NCBI RefSeq assembly: GCF_900111095.1
Contig: NZ_FOGB01000004.1
Location: forward strand, 121,867 to 185,866
Length of the DNA: 64,000 bases
Direction: 5' to 3'
Origin: Amphritea atlantica
GTDB lineage: Bacteria > Pseudomonadota > Gammaproteobacteria > Pseudomonadales > Balneatricaceae
Shown: positions 43,917 through 52,330 of the stretch, piece by piece
How the letters are laid out: every line of letters starts with the position of its first letter
How positions within the stretch are numbered: position 1 is the first letter of the stretch
Translations under genes and position numbers: made by a program
The notes under the pieces: generated by a model
The model's database searches: none
What the model saw: the letters and a program-made list of their open reading frames with translations, nothing else
What the model was told of the DNA's origin: nothing

Positions 43917-45410
43917 ATGACTTCTGTTGCTAATTTTTATGCCCCATTGCCTGTACGGCCCTTGCTCCATTTTACGCCACCGACAGCGTGGATGAATGAC
44001 CCTAACGGGCTGGTTTATTTTGACGGTGAGTATCATCTGTTCTATCAGTATCATCCTGAGGGGCTGGAATGGGGACCGATGCACTGGGGGCACGCGGTCA
44101 GTCGCAATATGATTGACTGGCAGCATCTGGATATTGCGCTGTTTCCCGATGAGCGGGGGATGTGTTTTTCCGGTAGTGCGATTGTTGATCACAACGATAG
44201 CAGTGGGTTGTTTGATGGTCAGCCGGGTCTGCTGCTCTTTTATACTGCGCACCGGGTAACCGGGAGCGCCGCTGAGGATTATGAGCAGGACCAGTGCATC
44301 GCTTATAGTTGTGATAAGGGGCGTAGCTGGCAGAAATATGCTGGGAATCCGGTGATCCCGGTGCCGGGTTTCCGGGACTTTCGTGACCCTAAAGTGATCT
44401 GGCATGAGGCTTCGCAGCACTGGGTTATGGCACTGGCCTGTGGCCAGACAATCCGTTTTTACCGTTCTGAAAATCTGCTGGACTGGGCGTTATGCAGTGA
44501 GTTTGGTGAGCATCAGGGTTCTCATACAGAGGGCCCCTGGGAGTGCCCTGATCTGTTCGAACTGCCGGTTGAAGGCGGCACAGGCAGTCGCTGGGTGCTG
44601 GTTGTCGGGGTTGGGGCAGGCGAAGATAGCTGGGGCTCCTTTACTCAATATTTCATTGGCGATTTTGATGGCACCCATTTTCATAATGAAAATGCCCCGG
44701 ATAAAGTGCTGCTGATGGATCACTCCCGCGACTTTTATGCGGTACAAAGCTGGTCGGATGCACCGGATAATCGTCGCATCGCCATTGCCTGGATCAATAA
44801 CTGGTTGTATGCCAATCACATTCCCGAAAATGGCTGGCGTGGCATGATGACCATTCCCAGAGAGATCCGTCTGGTTGCCACCACTGAAGGGGTGAGGATT
44901 GGACAGCGGTTTGTGCCAGAACTGGGTGAGCAGCGGGCCTGGCAAAGGACTATGATCACCTGTGGCGCAGTTGATGAGGGCGGGCAGCTTGCCCTGACGG
45001 CGGTACAGGAGCGTATCAAACCTGTTCATGGATCGATCAGCTTTGCTATACAGCCGGAAAGTTGCATTGGCCTTTATCTGAGTCAGCCTGAGCAGCCCGA
45101 TCTGACTTTCAGGCGGACGGATAGTGGGCTGATCATCCGTTATCAGCGTGCGGGACAGAATGGTAATGATGCATTTGATCGCTTTTTCCCCTGTCACTTT
45201 GATCTGCCAATCGTTCAGAGCGAGGCTTCAGTAACGCTGGAATGGATCAGTGATAATGGTAGTCTTGAGCTGCTGATTAATGATGGCATCTACTCATTAA
45301 CCAGTCTGCAGCTGTGCCAGTCTGATTCCGTTGTCGATAATATGCCGAAGCTGAGGGTCGTCAGTGGCGGCATAGAGATAACGGGCGGTCAGACTAACGT
45401 TCTTGGTTAG
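43917..45410 (+). CDS. GH32 sucrose/beta-fructoside hydrolase
   Basis: A 497-residue glycoside hydrolase family 32 enzyme releasing fructose from sucrose or fructans. The three catalytic motifs are present: WMNDPNG with nucleophile Asp28, FRDPK with stabilising Asp157, and WECPDLF with acid/base Glu209. The five-bladed propeller is followed by a C-terminal beta-sandwich (about 340-497). No signal peptide, so it acts in the cytoplasm after uptake by the adjacent ABC system. The ATG at 43917 was chosen because a GTG at 43890 sits inside the upstream hairpin. No fructokinase gene is seen in the window; released glucose can go to glk. Confidence 0.9.
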   Translation: MTSVANFYAPLPVRPLLHFTPPTAWMNDPNGLVYFDGEYHLFYQYHPEGLEWGPMHWGHAVSRNMIDWQHLDIALFPDERGMCFSGSAIVDHNDSSGLFDGQPGLLLFYTAHRVTGSAAEDYEQDQCIAYSCDKGRSWQKYAGNPVIPVPGFRDFRDPKVIWHEASQHWVMALACGQTIRFYRSENLLDWALCSEFGEHQGSHTEGPWECPDLFELPVEGGTGSRWVLVVGVGAGEDSWGSFTQYFIGDFDGTHFHNENAPDKVLLMDHSRDFYAVQSWSDAPDNRRIAIAWINNWLYANHIPENGWRGMMTIPREIRLVATTEGVRIGQRFVPELGEQRAWQRTMITCGAVDEGGQLALTAVQERIKPVHGSISFAIQPESCIGLYLSQPEQPDLTFRRTDSGLIIRYQRAGQNGNDAFDRFFPCHFDLPIVQSEASVTLEWISDNGSLELLINDGIYSLTSLQLCQSDSVVDNMPKLRVVSGGIEITGGQTNVLG

Positions 45411-45521
45411 CAGGTTTTGCTGTACTATTCAGCTCTGCTACATGCCAGTTGCACTGAATGCTTAGCCGTCTGTTGATGACGGCTTTTGCTTGTATGAAAA
45501 ATCTGATCGAGGCCGGTAATT

Positions 45522-46442
45522 ATGGATCATTCACCGTTTCAGGATAGCCTGGAAAACACAGTGTCAGGCATGGCTATGGGTTGCCACGCCCTGCAATGGA
45601 ACGGATATGAGCTGATTGTTTATAAGGCGCTCTGGGGTGAGCTGGTCCTCTCCCTGCTGGGCGGGCAGGTGCTGTTGTTTCGTCCGGCGGGAGAGAAGCC
45701 TCTGTTATGGCTGACAGAAAAGCCTGCTGGCGCACCTGCGGCGATCCGTGGTGGGATCCCGGTCTGCTGGCCCTGGTTTGCGGAACATCCTGAAAAACCT
45801 GAGCTGCCTAAGCATGGTGTGGCCCGCACCGCTCGCTGGCAGATCGATGATCAACACGTTGATGATGCCGGTGGACGGTGGCTGATGTCACCGGAGCGCT
45901 CGCTGTGTGACGGGATTCAGCTACAACTGGAGATCACTGTGGCCGGTGCTGAGCTTTCGCTGGCGCTGACCACCACTAATGGGTCTGATCAGCCGCTGGC
46001 TGTGACTCAGGCACTGCACAGTTATTTTGCGGTGTCTGATAGCCGTGAGACTGAGATACTGGGATTAGCGGATTGCCGCTGTCTGGATAAGGTTCAGGGG
46101 ATGCAACCGGGAGTGATGCCGTCATCCCTGCGTTTTACTGCGGAAACCGATCTGGTGGTTGAACAGGCAGATAATAGTGAAGCCGTGGTGCTGATTGATC
46201 ATGGCTGGAAACGTGGGTTGCGCATCACTAAGAGGGGCGGTGGCTCAACGGTTGTCTGGAATCCGGGAGCTGCGGCGGAAAATATCGGTGATGTAGGGAT
46301 GGATCAGGTGGCCCGGTTTGTCTGTGTCGAAGCTGCCAGAACCCGGTTTTTCGATGATCAGACGCTGGCTGTCGGAGCAACGCAGACGCTGGCGACGTCG
46401 GTCAGTGTGCTGCCATACCCTCAGCGCGATCAGCTGGAATAA
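45522..46442 (+). CDS. D-hexose-6-phosphate mutarotase (YeaD-like)
   Basis: A 306-residue aldose-epimerase-fold protein of the YeaD group. Family blocks: RGGIPVCWPWFAEHP (about residues 76-90), KHGVARTARW with the conserved His (about 97-106), a second catalytic His in TQALHSYFAVSD (about 163) and the C-terminal VVWNPGAAAENIGDVG with VCVEAA. Expected to interconvert anomers of hexose 6-phosphates, speeding glucose-6-phosphate flow to Zwf. Lies 111 bp after the GH32 gene and before a strong terminator. Confidence 0.88.
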   Translation: MDHSPFQDSLENTVSGMAMGCHALQWNGYELIVYKALWGELVLSLLGGQVLLFRPAGEKPLLWLTEKPAGAPAAIRGGIPVCWPWFAEHPEKPELPKHGVARTARWQIDDQHVDDAGGRWLMSPERSLCDGIQLQLEITVAGAELSLALTTTNGSDQPLAVTQALHSYFAVSDSRETEILGLADCRCLDKVQGMQPGVMPSSLRFTAETDLVVEQADNSEAVVLIDHGWKRGLRITKRGGGSTVVWNPGAAAENIGDVGMDQVARFVCVEAARTRFFDDQTLAVGATQTLATSVSVLPYPQRDQLE

Positions 46443-46487
46443 GCCCACCATTATCACAAATTATCACAATTTATTTCTACGCATCAG

Positions 46488-46511
46488 GGCAGAGTCTTTC
46501 TGCCTTTTTTT
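46488..46511 (+). terminator. Terminator after the mutarotase gene
   Basis: GGCAGA, 5-nt loop, TCTGCC followed by seven T. It lies directly before the end of the convergent mgsA gene. Confidence 0.85.
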
Positions 46512-46513
46512 GT

Positions 46514-46978
46514 TTACGGCTTATTGAGCCGTTTCTGCAGATAGCTTTCATAATCCGGTACGCTATAGGGGTGCTTCTGACTCAGTAGCGGTGAGCTGAT
46601 CATGAAGTCGGCTGAGCTTCGGCTACAGGCAACCGCAACATTCCACACCGCCGCAACCCGCAACAGCGCTTTAACATCAGGGTCGTGGGGCATCGGCTCG
46701 AAGGGATCCCAGAAGAATACAATAATGTCGATCTTCTGTTCGGTCAGCATCGCGCCGATCTGCTGATCGCCACCCAGTGGGCCGCTGATCAGTTTGGTGA
46801 TCGGGATTTGCAGGCTGTTTTCCAGCAGGTGGCCGGTGGTACCGGTGGCATACAGTTGGTGCTGACGCAGCGTGTTAAGGTTCTTTTGTGTCCAGTCGAG
46901 CAGATCCTGTTTCATATTGTCGTGAGCGATCAGTGCGATGCGTTTCTGTTCCGGCATCTCAATCTGCTTCATATCCAT
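46514..46978 (-). CDS. mgsA: Methylglyoxal synthase
   Basis: Converts dihydroxyacetone phosphate to methylglyoxal, a bypass relieving sugar-phosphate stress. The 154-residue protein has the family blocks RIALIAHDNMKQDLLDW (catalytic-site His/Asp), LYATGTTGHLL phosphate loop (about 41-51), SGPLGGDQQIGAML (about 66-79), FFWDPFEPMPHDPDVKALLR with Asp and His (about 89-108) and NVAVACSRSSADF. AGGAGG lies five bases before the ATG at 46978. It is placed among Entner-Doudoroff genes; the VOC protein at 6481-6903 might act on its product. Confidence 0.95.
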   Translation of the reverse strand: MDMKQIEMPEQKRIALIAHDNMKQDLLDWTQKNLNTLRQHQLYATGTTGHLLENSLQIPITKLISGPLGGDQQIGAMLTEQKIDIIVFFWDPFEPMPHDPDVKALLRVAAVWNVAVACSRSSADFMISSPLLSQKHPYSVPDYESYLQKRLNKP

Positions 46979-47021
46979 TCAGGCCTCCTTTTTTGTATTA
47001 TGTCTATTGATGTTGATAAAT

Positions 47022-47046
47022 AAAAAAAGCCCGCATAGCAGCGGGC
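47022..47046 (-). terminator. eda terminator
   Basis: On the minus strand GCCCGC, 6-nt loop, GCGGGC, then seven T. It lies 57 bp past the eda stop. Confidence 0.85.
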
Positions 47047-47102
47047 AAGCCTTACATCAGGTAACGGTTAGCTGAAGTTGAAATTCCCGGGTTTGCATCG
47101 CT

Positions 47103-47771
47103 TTAAAGGCCGCTTTGAGTAGCGCTTGAGACGGCTTCTTTCGCCAGGCGCATGATGCCTGCCCAGTCTTTATTAGCGATCAGCTCATCCGGTGTCAGCC
47201 AGGTGCCACCAACGCACATAACGTTTGCCAGGGCGAGATAATCTGCCGCGGTGTGCACCCGGATACCACCGGTGGGGCAGAACCGGATATCAGCAAAGGG
47301 GCCGCCGAAGGCTTTCAGTGTTGCTGTGCCGCCGGATATCTCTGCCGGGAAAAACTTAAAACGCTTATAGCCCCGCTTGATCCCCTCCATCAGCTCAGAA
47401 ACGGTCTGAATACCTGGCAGATAGATCGTGTCACTGTTTACGCCGTAGTCCAGTAGCTCGCCGGTGATACCCGGGCTGACAATAAAAGAGCTGCCGCTAT
47501 CGATACAGCGCTGAAAGCTTTCCGGATCGATAACGGTGCCGGCGCCGACTTTGGCCTGAGGCACTGAGTGGGCTATCGCTTCGATCACTTTGAGGGCATT
47601 CCCGGTGCGCAGGGTGACTTCAAGTACAGGGAGTCCGCCTTCAACCAACGCTTCGGCAATAGGTACGGCATCTGCTACATTTTCGATGGTGAGCACCGGA
47701 ATAACTGGTCCCAGGCTGCATAGTTGATCTACTTTCGCAGTCATCTCGGCTGATAGTGTTTGTTTAGTCAT
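47103..47771 (-). CDS. eda: KDPG aldolase
   Basis: Splits 2-keto-3-deoxy-6-phosphogluconate into pyruvate and glyceraldehyde-3-phosphate, completing the Entner-Doudoroff route begun by Edd at 22462. A 222-residue class I aldolase barrel: VIPVLTIENVADAVPIAEAL, GLPVLEVTLRTGNALKVI with the catalytic Glu, VGAGTVIDPESF, and the Schiff-base Lys in YKRFKFFPAEISGG (about residue 135-140). FCPTGGIR is the phosphate loop. Lies 67 bp after pgl on the same strand, probably part of zwf-pgl-eda. Confidence 0.96.
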   Translation of the reverse strand: MTKQTLSAEMTAKVDQLCSLGPVIPVLTIENVADAVPIAEALVEGGLPVLEVTLRTGNALKVIEAIAHSVPQAKVGAGTVIDPESFQRCIDSGSSFIVSPGITGELLDYGVNSDTIYLPGIQTVSELMEGIKRGYKRFKFFPAEISGGTATLKAFGGPFADIRFCPTGGIRVHTAADYLALANVMCVGGTWLTPDELIANKDWAGIMRLAKEAVSSATQSGL

Positions 47772-47837
47772 ACATAATCCTGTTATTTTTTGGGCCTGAG
47801 CCAGTTAAATATGATCGTTTTATACACAGGGTGATGG

Positions 47838-48545
47838 TTATGGCGCCCAGTAGATCATTATCGGGTGTTGCAGAAACAGTTTGATGGGCATCGACTCAGG
47901 CTGACTGGTAAGTGCCCGGGACAGAGTCTCCAGTTTGTCGTTTCCACAAATATGTAAAATCCTCAGCTCGCTATTTAGCAGACGCGCGGGTGTAAGAGAG
48001 ATCCGGGCGTAAGGTGCTGTGGTTGGGTTAACGGCTACACAGTCAGCGTTGCTGGCAAGTGCTGCTTCAAGCTCAGAAGAGCAGGGGAAGAGTGATGCGG
48101 TGTGACCATCGTTACCCATGCCTAAGATCACGATATCCAGCGGTCCATCGATTGCTGCCAGCCGTGTGTTACAGCGATCAACCGCCGCTTCGGCTGAGCT
48201 ATCGGGCTGCCAAAGCGGGATGTAGTGAGCCTCTGTAGCCCGGTTTTGCAGCAGATGAGTATGCAGCAACCCGTCATTGCTATCGGATTCATCAGGGCTG
48301 ATCCAGCGATCATCAACCAGAGTTACTGTGACGCTTTCCCAGGCGAGCTCAGCATGGCTCAGTTTCTGGAACAGCGGGACCGGGGTTGAACCGCCGGAAA
48401 CGGCCAGGCTGGCTCTGCCTCTGTTTTCGATTGCTTGCAGTAATCGATGCTGCAGAAGGGTCGACAGGTTGTCTGTCAGCGCCTCCCTTGAATCAAATGC
48501 GCAGACCGTTACATGGGCCGGTAAATTCAGATCACTGATCTTCAT
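47838..48545 (-). CDS. pgl: 6-Phosphogluconolactonase
   Basis: Hydrolyses 6-phosphogluconolactone made by Zwf. A 235-residue NagB/Pgl-fold protein with [16 protein letters not shown] (about residues 46-61), [17 protein letters not shown] (about 74-90) and [18 protein letters not shown] with the catalytic His (about 138-155). It overlaps the end of zwf by 14 bp, so the two are translationally coupled. The lactonase tail ends MIYWAP. Confidence 0.95.
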   Translation of the reverse strand: MKISDLNLPAHVTVCAFDSREALTDNLSTLLQHRLLQAIENRGRASLAVSGGSTPVPLFQKLSHAELAWESVTVTLVDDRWISPDESDSNDGLLHTHLLQNRATEAHYIPLWQPDSSAEAAVDRCNTRLAAIDGPLDIVILGMGNDGHTASLFPCSSELEAALASNADCVAVNPTTAPYARISLTPARLLNSELRILHICGNDKLETLSRALTSQPESMPIKLFLQHPIMIYWAP

Positions 48546-50007
48546 GCCAGCTATTCCCGTCTTTGATTAACATGAGATCAGATGCTTTGGGGCCCCAGCT
48601 GCCAGCAGAATAGGGCTGGGGCGGTTTGGTATCATTCGCCCAGTGTCCCATTAACTGATCACACCAGTTCCAGGCATGTTCAACTTCATCCCGCCGGACA
48701 AAGAGGTACTGGTTACCCTGGATAACCTCAAGCAGCAGTCGTTCATAGGCATCGGGTATACGACTTTGTTCAGACGACTGGGAAAAGTTCAGATTCAGCG
48801 ACTCGCTGCGTAAACGCATCCCTTTATTCAGTCCGTGATCCTTATTCAGAATCTGCAGGGAGATTCCCTCTTCCGGTTGCAGGCGGATAACCAGTTTGTT
48901 CTGAGCCAGGTGTCTCTGACTCTCATCGAAGATGAAGTGTGGCTGCGGTTTAAAGTGAACGGTTATCTGTGATAGCTTTTCTGGCATCCGCTTTCCGGTT
49001 CTCAGATAGAAGGGCACGCCCGCCCAGCGCCAGTTATTGATCTCTGCCTTGATCGCGACAAAGGTTTCGGTTTTGCTATCCGGGTTTGCGCCTTCCTCCT
49101 CCATATAGCCTGGTACGGGATTGCCTTCCAGGACCCCTTTGGTATAACGGCCGCGAACCACATGGGTATTGCACATCTCCAGAGTGATAGGGCGCAGGGC
49201 TTTGAGTACCTTCACTTTTTCATTGCGGATCATATCGGCAGACAGATCGTCAGGTGGATCCATTGCGGTCAGGCAGAGCAGTTGTAACAGGTGGTTCTGT
49301 ACCATATCGCGCATCTGACCCGCTTTATCGAAGTAACCCCAGCGGCCCTCTATGCCGACTTTCTCTGCCACGGTGATCTCAACGTGGGAGATATGACTCT
49401 GGTTCCACTGAGAGCCAAACAGAGGGTTGGCAAAGCGCAGGGCGATCAGGTTTTGTACTGTTTCTTTCCCCAGATAGTGATCGATACGGTAGATCTGGGT
49501 TTCATCGAAGTACTCAGCTACCTGATCGTTAACCTCATTGGACGATTGGAGGTTATGACCGATCGGTTTTTCCAGAACAACGCAGCTGTTGGTGTTGGTG
49601 CAGCCACTCCTGGTCAGGTTTCTGCTGATCGATCCGTAGATGGATGCGGGGGTTGCATAGTAAAAGATCCGGGCCCGTTCAGCGCTTTGATCGAGTATCG
49701 CTTTCAGGTTCTGGTAGCTCTCTGTTTCAGTAAAATTGACAGCGCAGTATTCGATTTTGTCCAGAAACCGGGCCAATATTTCAGGCTCAAGCTCGTCTGC
49801 CTTAATATATTTTTGCAGACTTTCTTCGCAGGTGTTGGTGAAGCTGGCGGTATCTTCTTCATGTCTGGCGACGCCGATGATTCTCGATTCCTGGCTGAGC
49901 AGGCCTGCGCGATCAAGCTGGTAAAGGGATGCAAAGAGTTTGCGTTGCGCAAGGTCACCCATGGCTCCGAAGATGACAATGTCGCTGGAAGTATTAGGAA
50001 TGGACAT
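48532..50007 (-). CDS. zwf: Glucose-6-phosphate 1-dehydrogenase
   Basis: Oxidises glucose-6-phosphate with NAD(P) to 6-phosphogluconolactone, feeding the Entner-Doudoroff route. The 491-residue protein has the Rossmann start [17 protein letters not shown], the family's [14 protein letters not shown], the active-site [14 protein letters not shown] (about residues 175-188) with catalytic His nearby and the C-terminal [13 protein letters not shown] and [10 protein letters not shown] blocks. First gene of zwf-pgl-eda, divergent from hexR, with a promoter overlapped by a palindromic operator. Confidence 0.97.
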   Translation of the reverse strand: MSIPNTSSDIVIFGAMGDLAQRKLFASLYQLDRAGLLSQESRIIGVARHEEDTASFTNTCEESLQKYIKADELEPEILARFLDKIEYCAVNFTETESYQNLKAILDQSAERARIFYYATPASIYGSISRNLTRSGCTNTNSCVVLEKPIGHNLQSSNEVNDQVAEYFDETQIYRIDHYLGKETVQNLIALRFANPLFGSQWNQSHISHVEITVAEKVGIEGRWGYFDKAGQMRDMVQNHLLQLLCLTAMDPPDDLSADMIRNEKVKVLKALRPITLEMCNTHVVRGRYTKGVLEGNPVPGYMEEEGANPDSKTETFVAIKAEINNWRWAGVPFYLRTGKRMPEKLSQITVHFKPQPHFIFDESQRHLAQNKLVIRLQPEEGISLQILNKDHGLNKGMRLRSESLNLNFSQSSEQSRIPDAYERLLLEVIQGNQYLFVRRDEVEHAWNWCDQLMGHWANDTKPPQPYSAGSWGPKASDLMLIKDGNSWHEDQ

Positions 50008-50048
50008 GGTTGAACCTGTTTTGTAGTTATTAATGCAATATAATGGCT

Positions 50049-50082
50049 ATACTATGTCTTATTAATTGTATTTTCAATACAA
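50049..50082 (-). promoter_or_regulatory. zwf promoter with HexR-like operator
   Basis: On the minus strand TTGAAA (bases 50072-50077), 17 bp, TAGTAT (50049-50054). The -35 lies inside the perfect inverted repeat TTGTATTTTCAATACAA (50066-50082), whose TTGTA-7-TACAA frame and 17-bp length match known HexR sites (TTGTAAT...ATTACAA). Repressor binding there would block zwf-pgl-eda and possibly hexR. Confidence 0.7.
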
Positions 50083-50271
50083 AAATACGTAATATAACAA
50101 CATAATATTCATCTATCTGTGCCTTGTTTGTCGATATTTGCCCCAAAATAGTGCTGGAAGCGATTTTGGTCCGGGGTTATAGTCACAGTTATATATTTAA
50201 ATGTAGTTAAATAACCACCATTTAGTCTAGTCGTCTGGCTAAACGGTCTATTGAACCAGAGTAAATAAGCT

Positions 50272-51117
50272 ATGAACCTGTTAGAGCAGATTTACGATCG
50301 CCTTGAATCGTTAAATAAATCTGAGCGTAAAGTTGCTAATGTCATCATTGGTGATCCGGCGACGGCAACGCGATTGAGTATAGCGTCACTGGCGCAGGCT
50401 GCTTCAGTCAGTGAGCCAACTGTGAACCGCTTCTGTCGTAATTTTGAAGCGAAAGGTTACCCGGATTTTAAGATTCAGCTGGCCCAGAGCCTGGCGGGGG
50501 GCACACCCTATGTCAGTCGCAGTGTTGAACAGGATGATTCGACAGAAGAATATACCGATAAAATTTTTACCTCGACGATTGCGGCGCTGGATATTGCCCG
50601 TAAAGGGGTGAATGCCGGATTGATCAGTAAAGCGGTTGATTATCTGATTCAGGCAAAACAGATCTCTTTCCTGGGATTAGGGGCATCAGGCCCGGTCGCC
50701 ACCGATGCACAGCACAAGTTCTTCCGTTTTAATCTGCCGGTCGCCGCGTATGAGGATGTACTGATGATGCGGATGGTTGCTGCAGCGGCGCATACCGGGG
50801 ACGTATTTGTGGTTATCTCCTACACCGGTCGCACCCGGGAGTTGGTCGATGTTGCTAAGATCGCCCGGGAGAATGGTGCAACGGTGATCGGTATCTCTGC
50901 GGAAAACTCGCCATTGGCAAAAGAATGTACGGTGTTACTGGCGGCACCGACACCGGAAGACACCGATATCTATATGCCGATGACCTCACGGATTGTGCAG
51001 CTAACCTTGCTGGATGTGCTGGCAACGGGTGTTACGCTGCGCCGGGGCGTTGATTTCCATCAGCATCTGAAGAAGATTAAAGAGAGTCTCAAGGCGACCC
51101 GCTATCCCAGTGAGTGA
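50272..51117 (+). CDS. hexR: HexR-type repressor (RpiR family)
   Basis: A 281-residue regulator: N-terminal RpiR helix-turn-helix ([14 protein letters not shown], then [20 protein letters not shown], about residues 14-63) and a C-terminal SIS sugar-phosphate domain (about 120-260) with [19 protein letters not shown] and [16 protein letters not shown]. HexR in gammaproteobacteria senses KDPG and represses zwf, edd, gap and related genes; the divergent arrangement with zwf is conserved. A bidirectional terminator follows. Confidence 0.95.
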   Translation: MNLLEQIYDRLESLNKSERKVANVIIGDPATATRLSIASLAQAASVSEPTVNRFCRNFEAKGYPDFKIQLAQSLAGGTPYVSRSVEQDDSTEEYTDKIFTSTIAALDIARKGVNAGLISKAVDYLIQAKQISFLGLGASGPVATDAQHKFFRFNLPVAAYEDVLMMRMVAAAAHTGDVFVVISYTGRTRELVDVAKIARENGATVIGISAENSPLAKECTVLLAAPTPEDTDIYMPMTSRIVQLTLLDVLATGVTLRRGVDFHQHLKKIKESLKATRYPSE

Positions 51118-51141
51118 TAATTTTCAGGCGCTGTCATTATC

Positions 51142-51167
51142 AAAAAGCCCGCAACAGCGGGCCTTTT
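51142..51167. terminator. Bidirectional terminator, hexR / DUF6765 gene
   Basis: AAAAAGCCCGC, AACA loop, GCGGGCCTTTTT: 6-bp GC stem flanked by A and T runs, between convergent genes (hexR stop 51117, DUF6765 stop 51185). Confidence 0.88.
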
Positions 51168-51184
51168 TGCGCCTGCTGATACCG

Positions 51185-52282
51185 TTATGCTGCGCTGATC
51201 CCATAGCGGGGCAGGATTTCACTAATCACCACGAAGCGATGGGCCATCAGCGCGTCATGAAAATGCTTCCAGTCACTGTCGAGGAAAGAGGGGTGATAGG
51301 TAAAAATTACGTTCTTTAACTGTTTTGAGCGGGTGTCACTAATCGCTTTGTGTTTCCACGAGCCTTTACCTTTGGCGATATATTCCAGCTTTTCAGGCGG
51401 GAAGCCAAACTCGCCATTTTCGATCGCTTTAAGCCAGACTTTGTGGCGTTTGTCTCCATCTTCTTCAATGATACTGCGAAACATTGAGTCCAGCTTTATC
51501 GAGTCGCTCTGGTTGAGCCCGGCGACGCTGGCATCGGCATCGCCCAGCTGAAAACGCCGCATCGCTTTACACATCTCCTCAGCCGCTTCCAGAAAATCCT
51601 TAGGGTTATCCCGCTCAACAAAGCTGCCTTCGCCATTGGTGTAGTGCCATTTCAGATAGGGACGATCCGGGTAACTCAGTGCAGCACCATGGCCAAGGGG
51701 CAACATATCGCCGACAAAGTCTGAGGTGATATCGTCAAACCGGTCGGAAAAGAACTCTTTTACCCTCCCTAACAGGCTGGGGTCCGGGTTATTGTTTTCA
51801 TCCAGTACATCTTTTACCAGATTGATCCTGTCATTGATCCCTGCAAACCCCTGATGAGCCCAGGTATCGGCATAGACATGCATGGTGATTCCCAGCCGGT
51901 GCAGGGCGTTGGGTTTGCTGCGATCTTCAATACAGGCACGCACCATATCCCGGGCAACGAAACTATTGGGTTTGCAGACGATTTTATGGCGGAAATCGGC
52001 ATCAGGATTCAGCCCTGCCGCTTTGCCTTCGTTGCCTGGCAGAAAATGAAACGGTATCCAGACCTGATGGTTGGCCAGCTTTTCGATGTTTTTATAGTCG
52101 AGCATTTTATGGGCCGAGGCGATACGCTTATACATCGCCAGGTTATCAAAGCAGATCAACCCATCATTGGTGGCATCATCAACATATTGCGCGGCATGAG
52201 CGATGATCTCTGCTTTCGCATGGCCGAAGCCTGATAGTCTGGCAATCACATAGGTTGTCGCATGGTGAAAATCGATCTGCAT
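51185..52282 (-). CDS. DUF6765-type protein of unknown function
   Basis: A 365-residue soluble protein without a signal peptide. It has a His/Asp-rich N-terminus (MQIDFHHATTYVIARLSGFG, HAKAEIIAHAAQYVDDATND) and HVYADTWAHQGFAG (about residues 133-146). This pattern of HH, HA-x-D and H-x-x-AD-x-x-AHQG recalls the metal ligands of zinc-dependent phospholipase C/S1-P1-like helical proteins, and I recognise it as the DUF6765 type. Function unproven. It is the last gene of a three-gene unit with a GMC/hydrolase fusion and a PhoD-like protein (48-bp gap to the fusion gene), which suggests a hydrolytic role on a shared, perhaps lipid-like, substrate. Confidence 0.75.
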   Translation of the reverse strand: MQIDFHHATTYVIARLSGFGHAKAEIIAHAAQYVDDATNDGLICFDNLAMYKRIASAHKMLDYKNIEKLANHQVWIPFHFLPGNEGKAAGLNPDADFRHKIVCKPNSFVARDMVRACIEDRSKPNALHRLGITMHVYADTWAHQGFAGINDRINLVKDVLDENNNPDPSLLGRVKEFFSDRFDDITSDFVGDMLPLGHGAALSYPDRPYLKWHYTNGEGSFVERDNPKDFLEAAEEMCKAMRRFQLGDADASVAGLNQSDSIKLDSMFRSIIEEDGDKRHKVWLKAIENGEFGFPPEKLEYIAKGKGSWKHKAISDTRSKQLKNVIFTYHPSFLDSDWKHFHDALMAHRFVVISEILPRYGISAA

Positions 52283-52330
52283 AGTCGTTCTCCTTTGCCT
52301 CTCAGGCGATGACTGTTTAACGGGTCTTCG

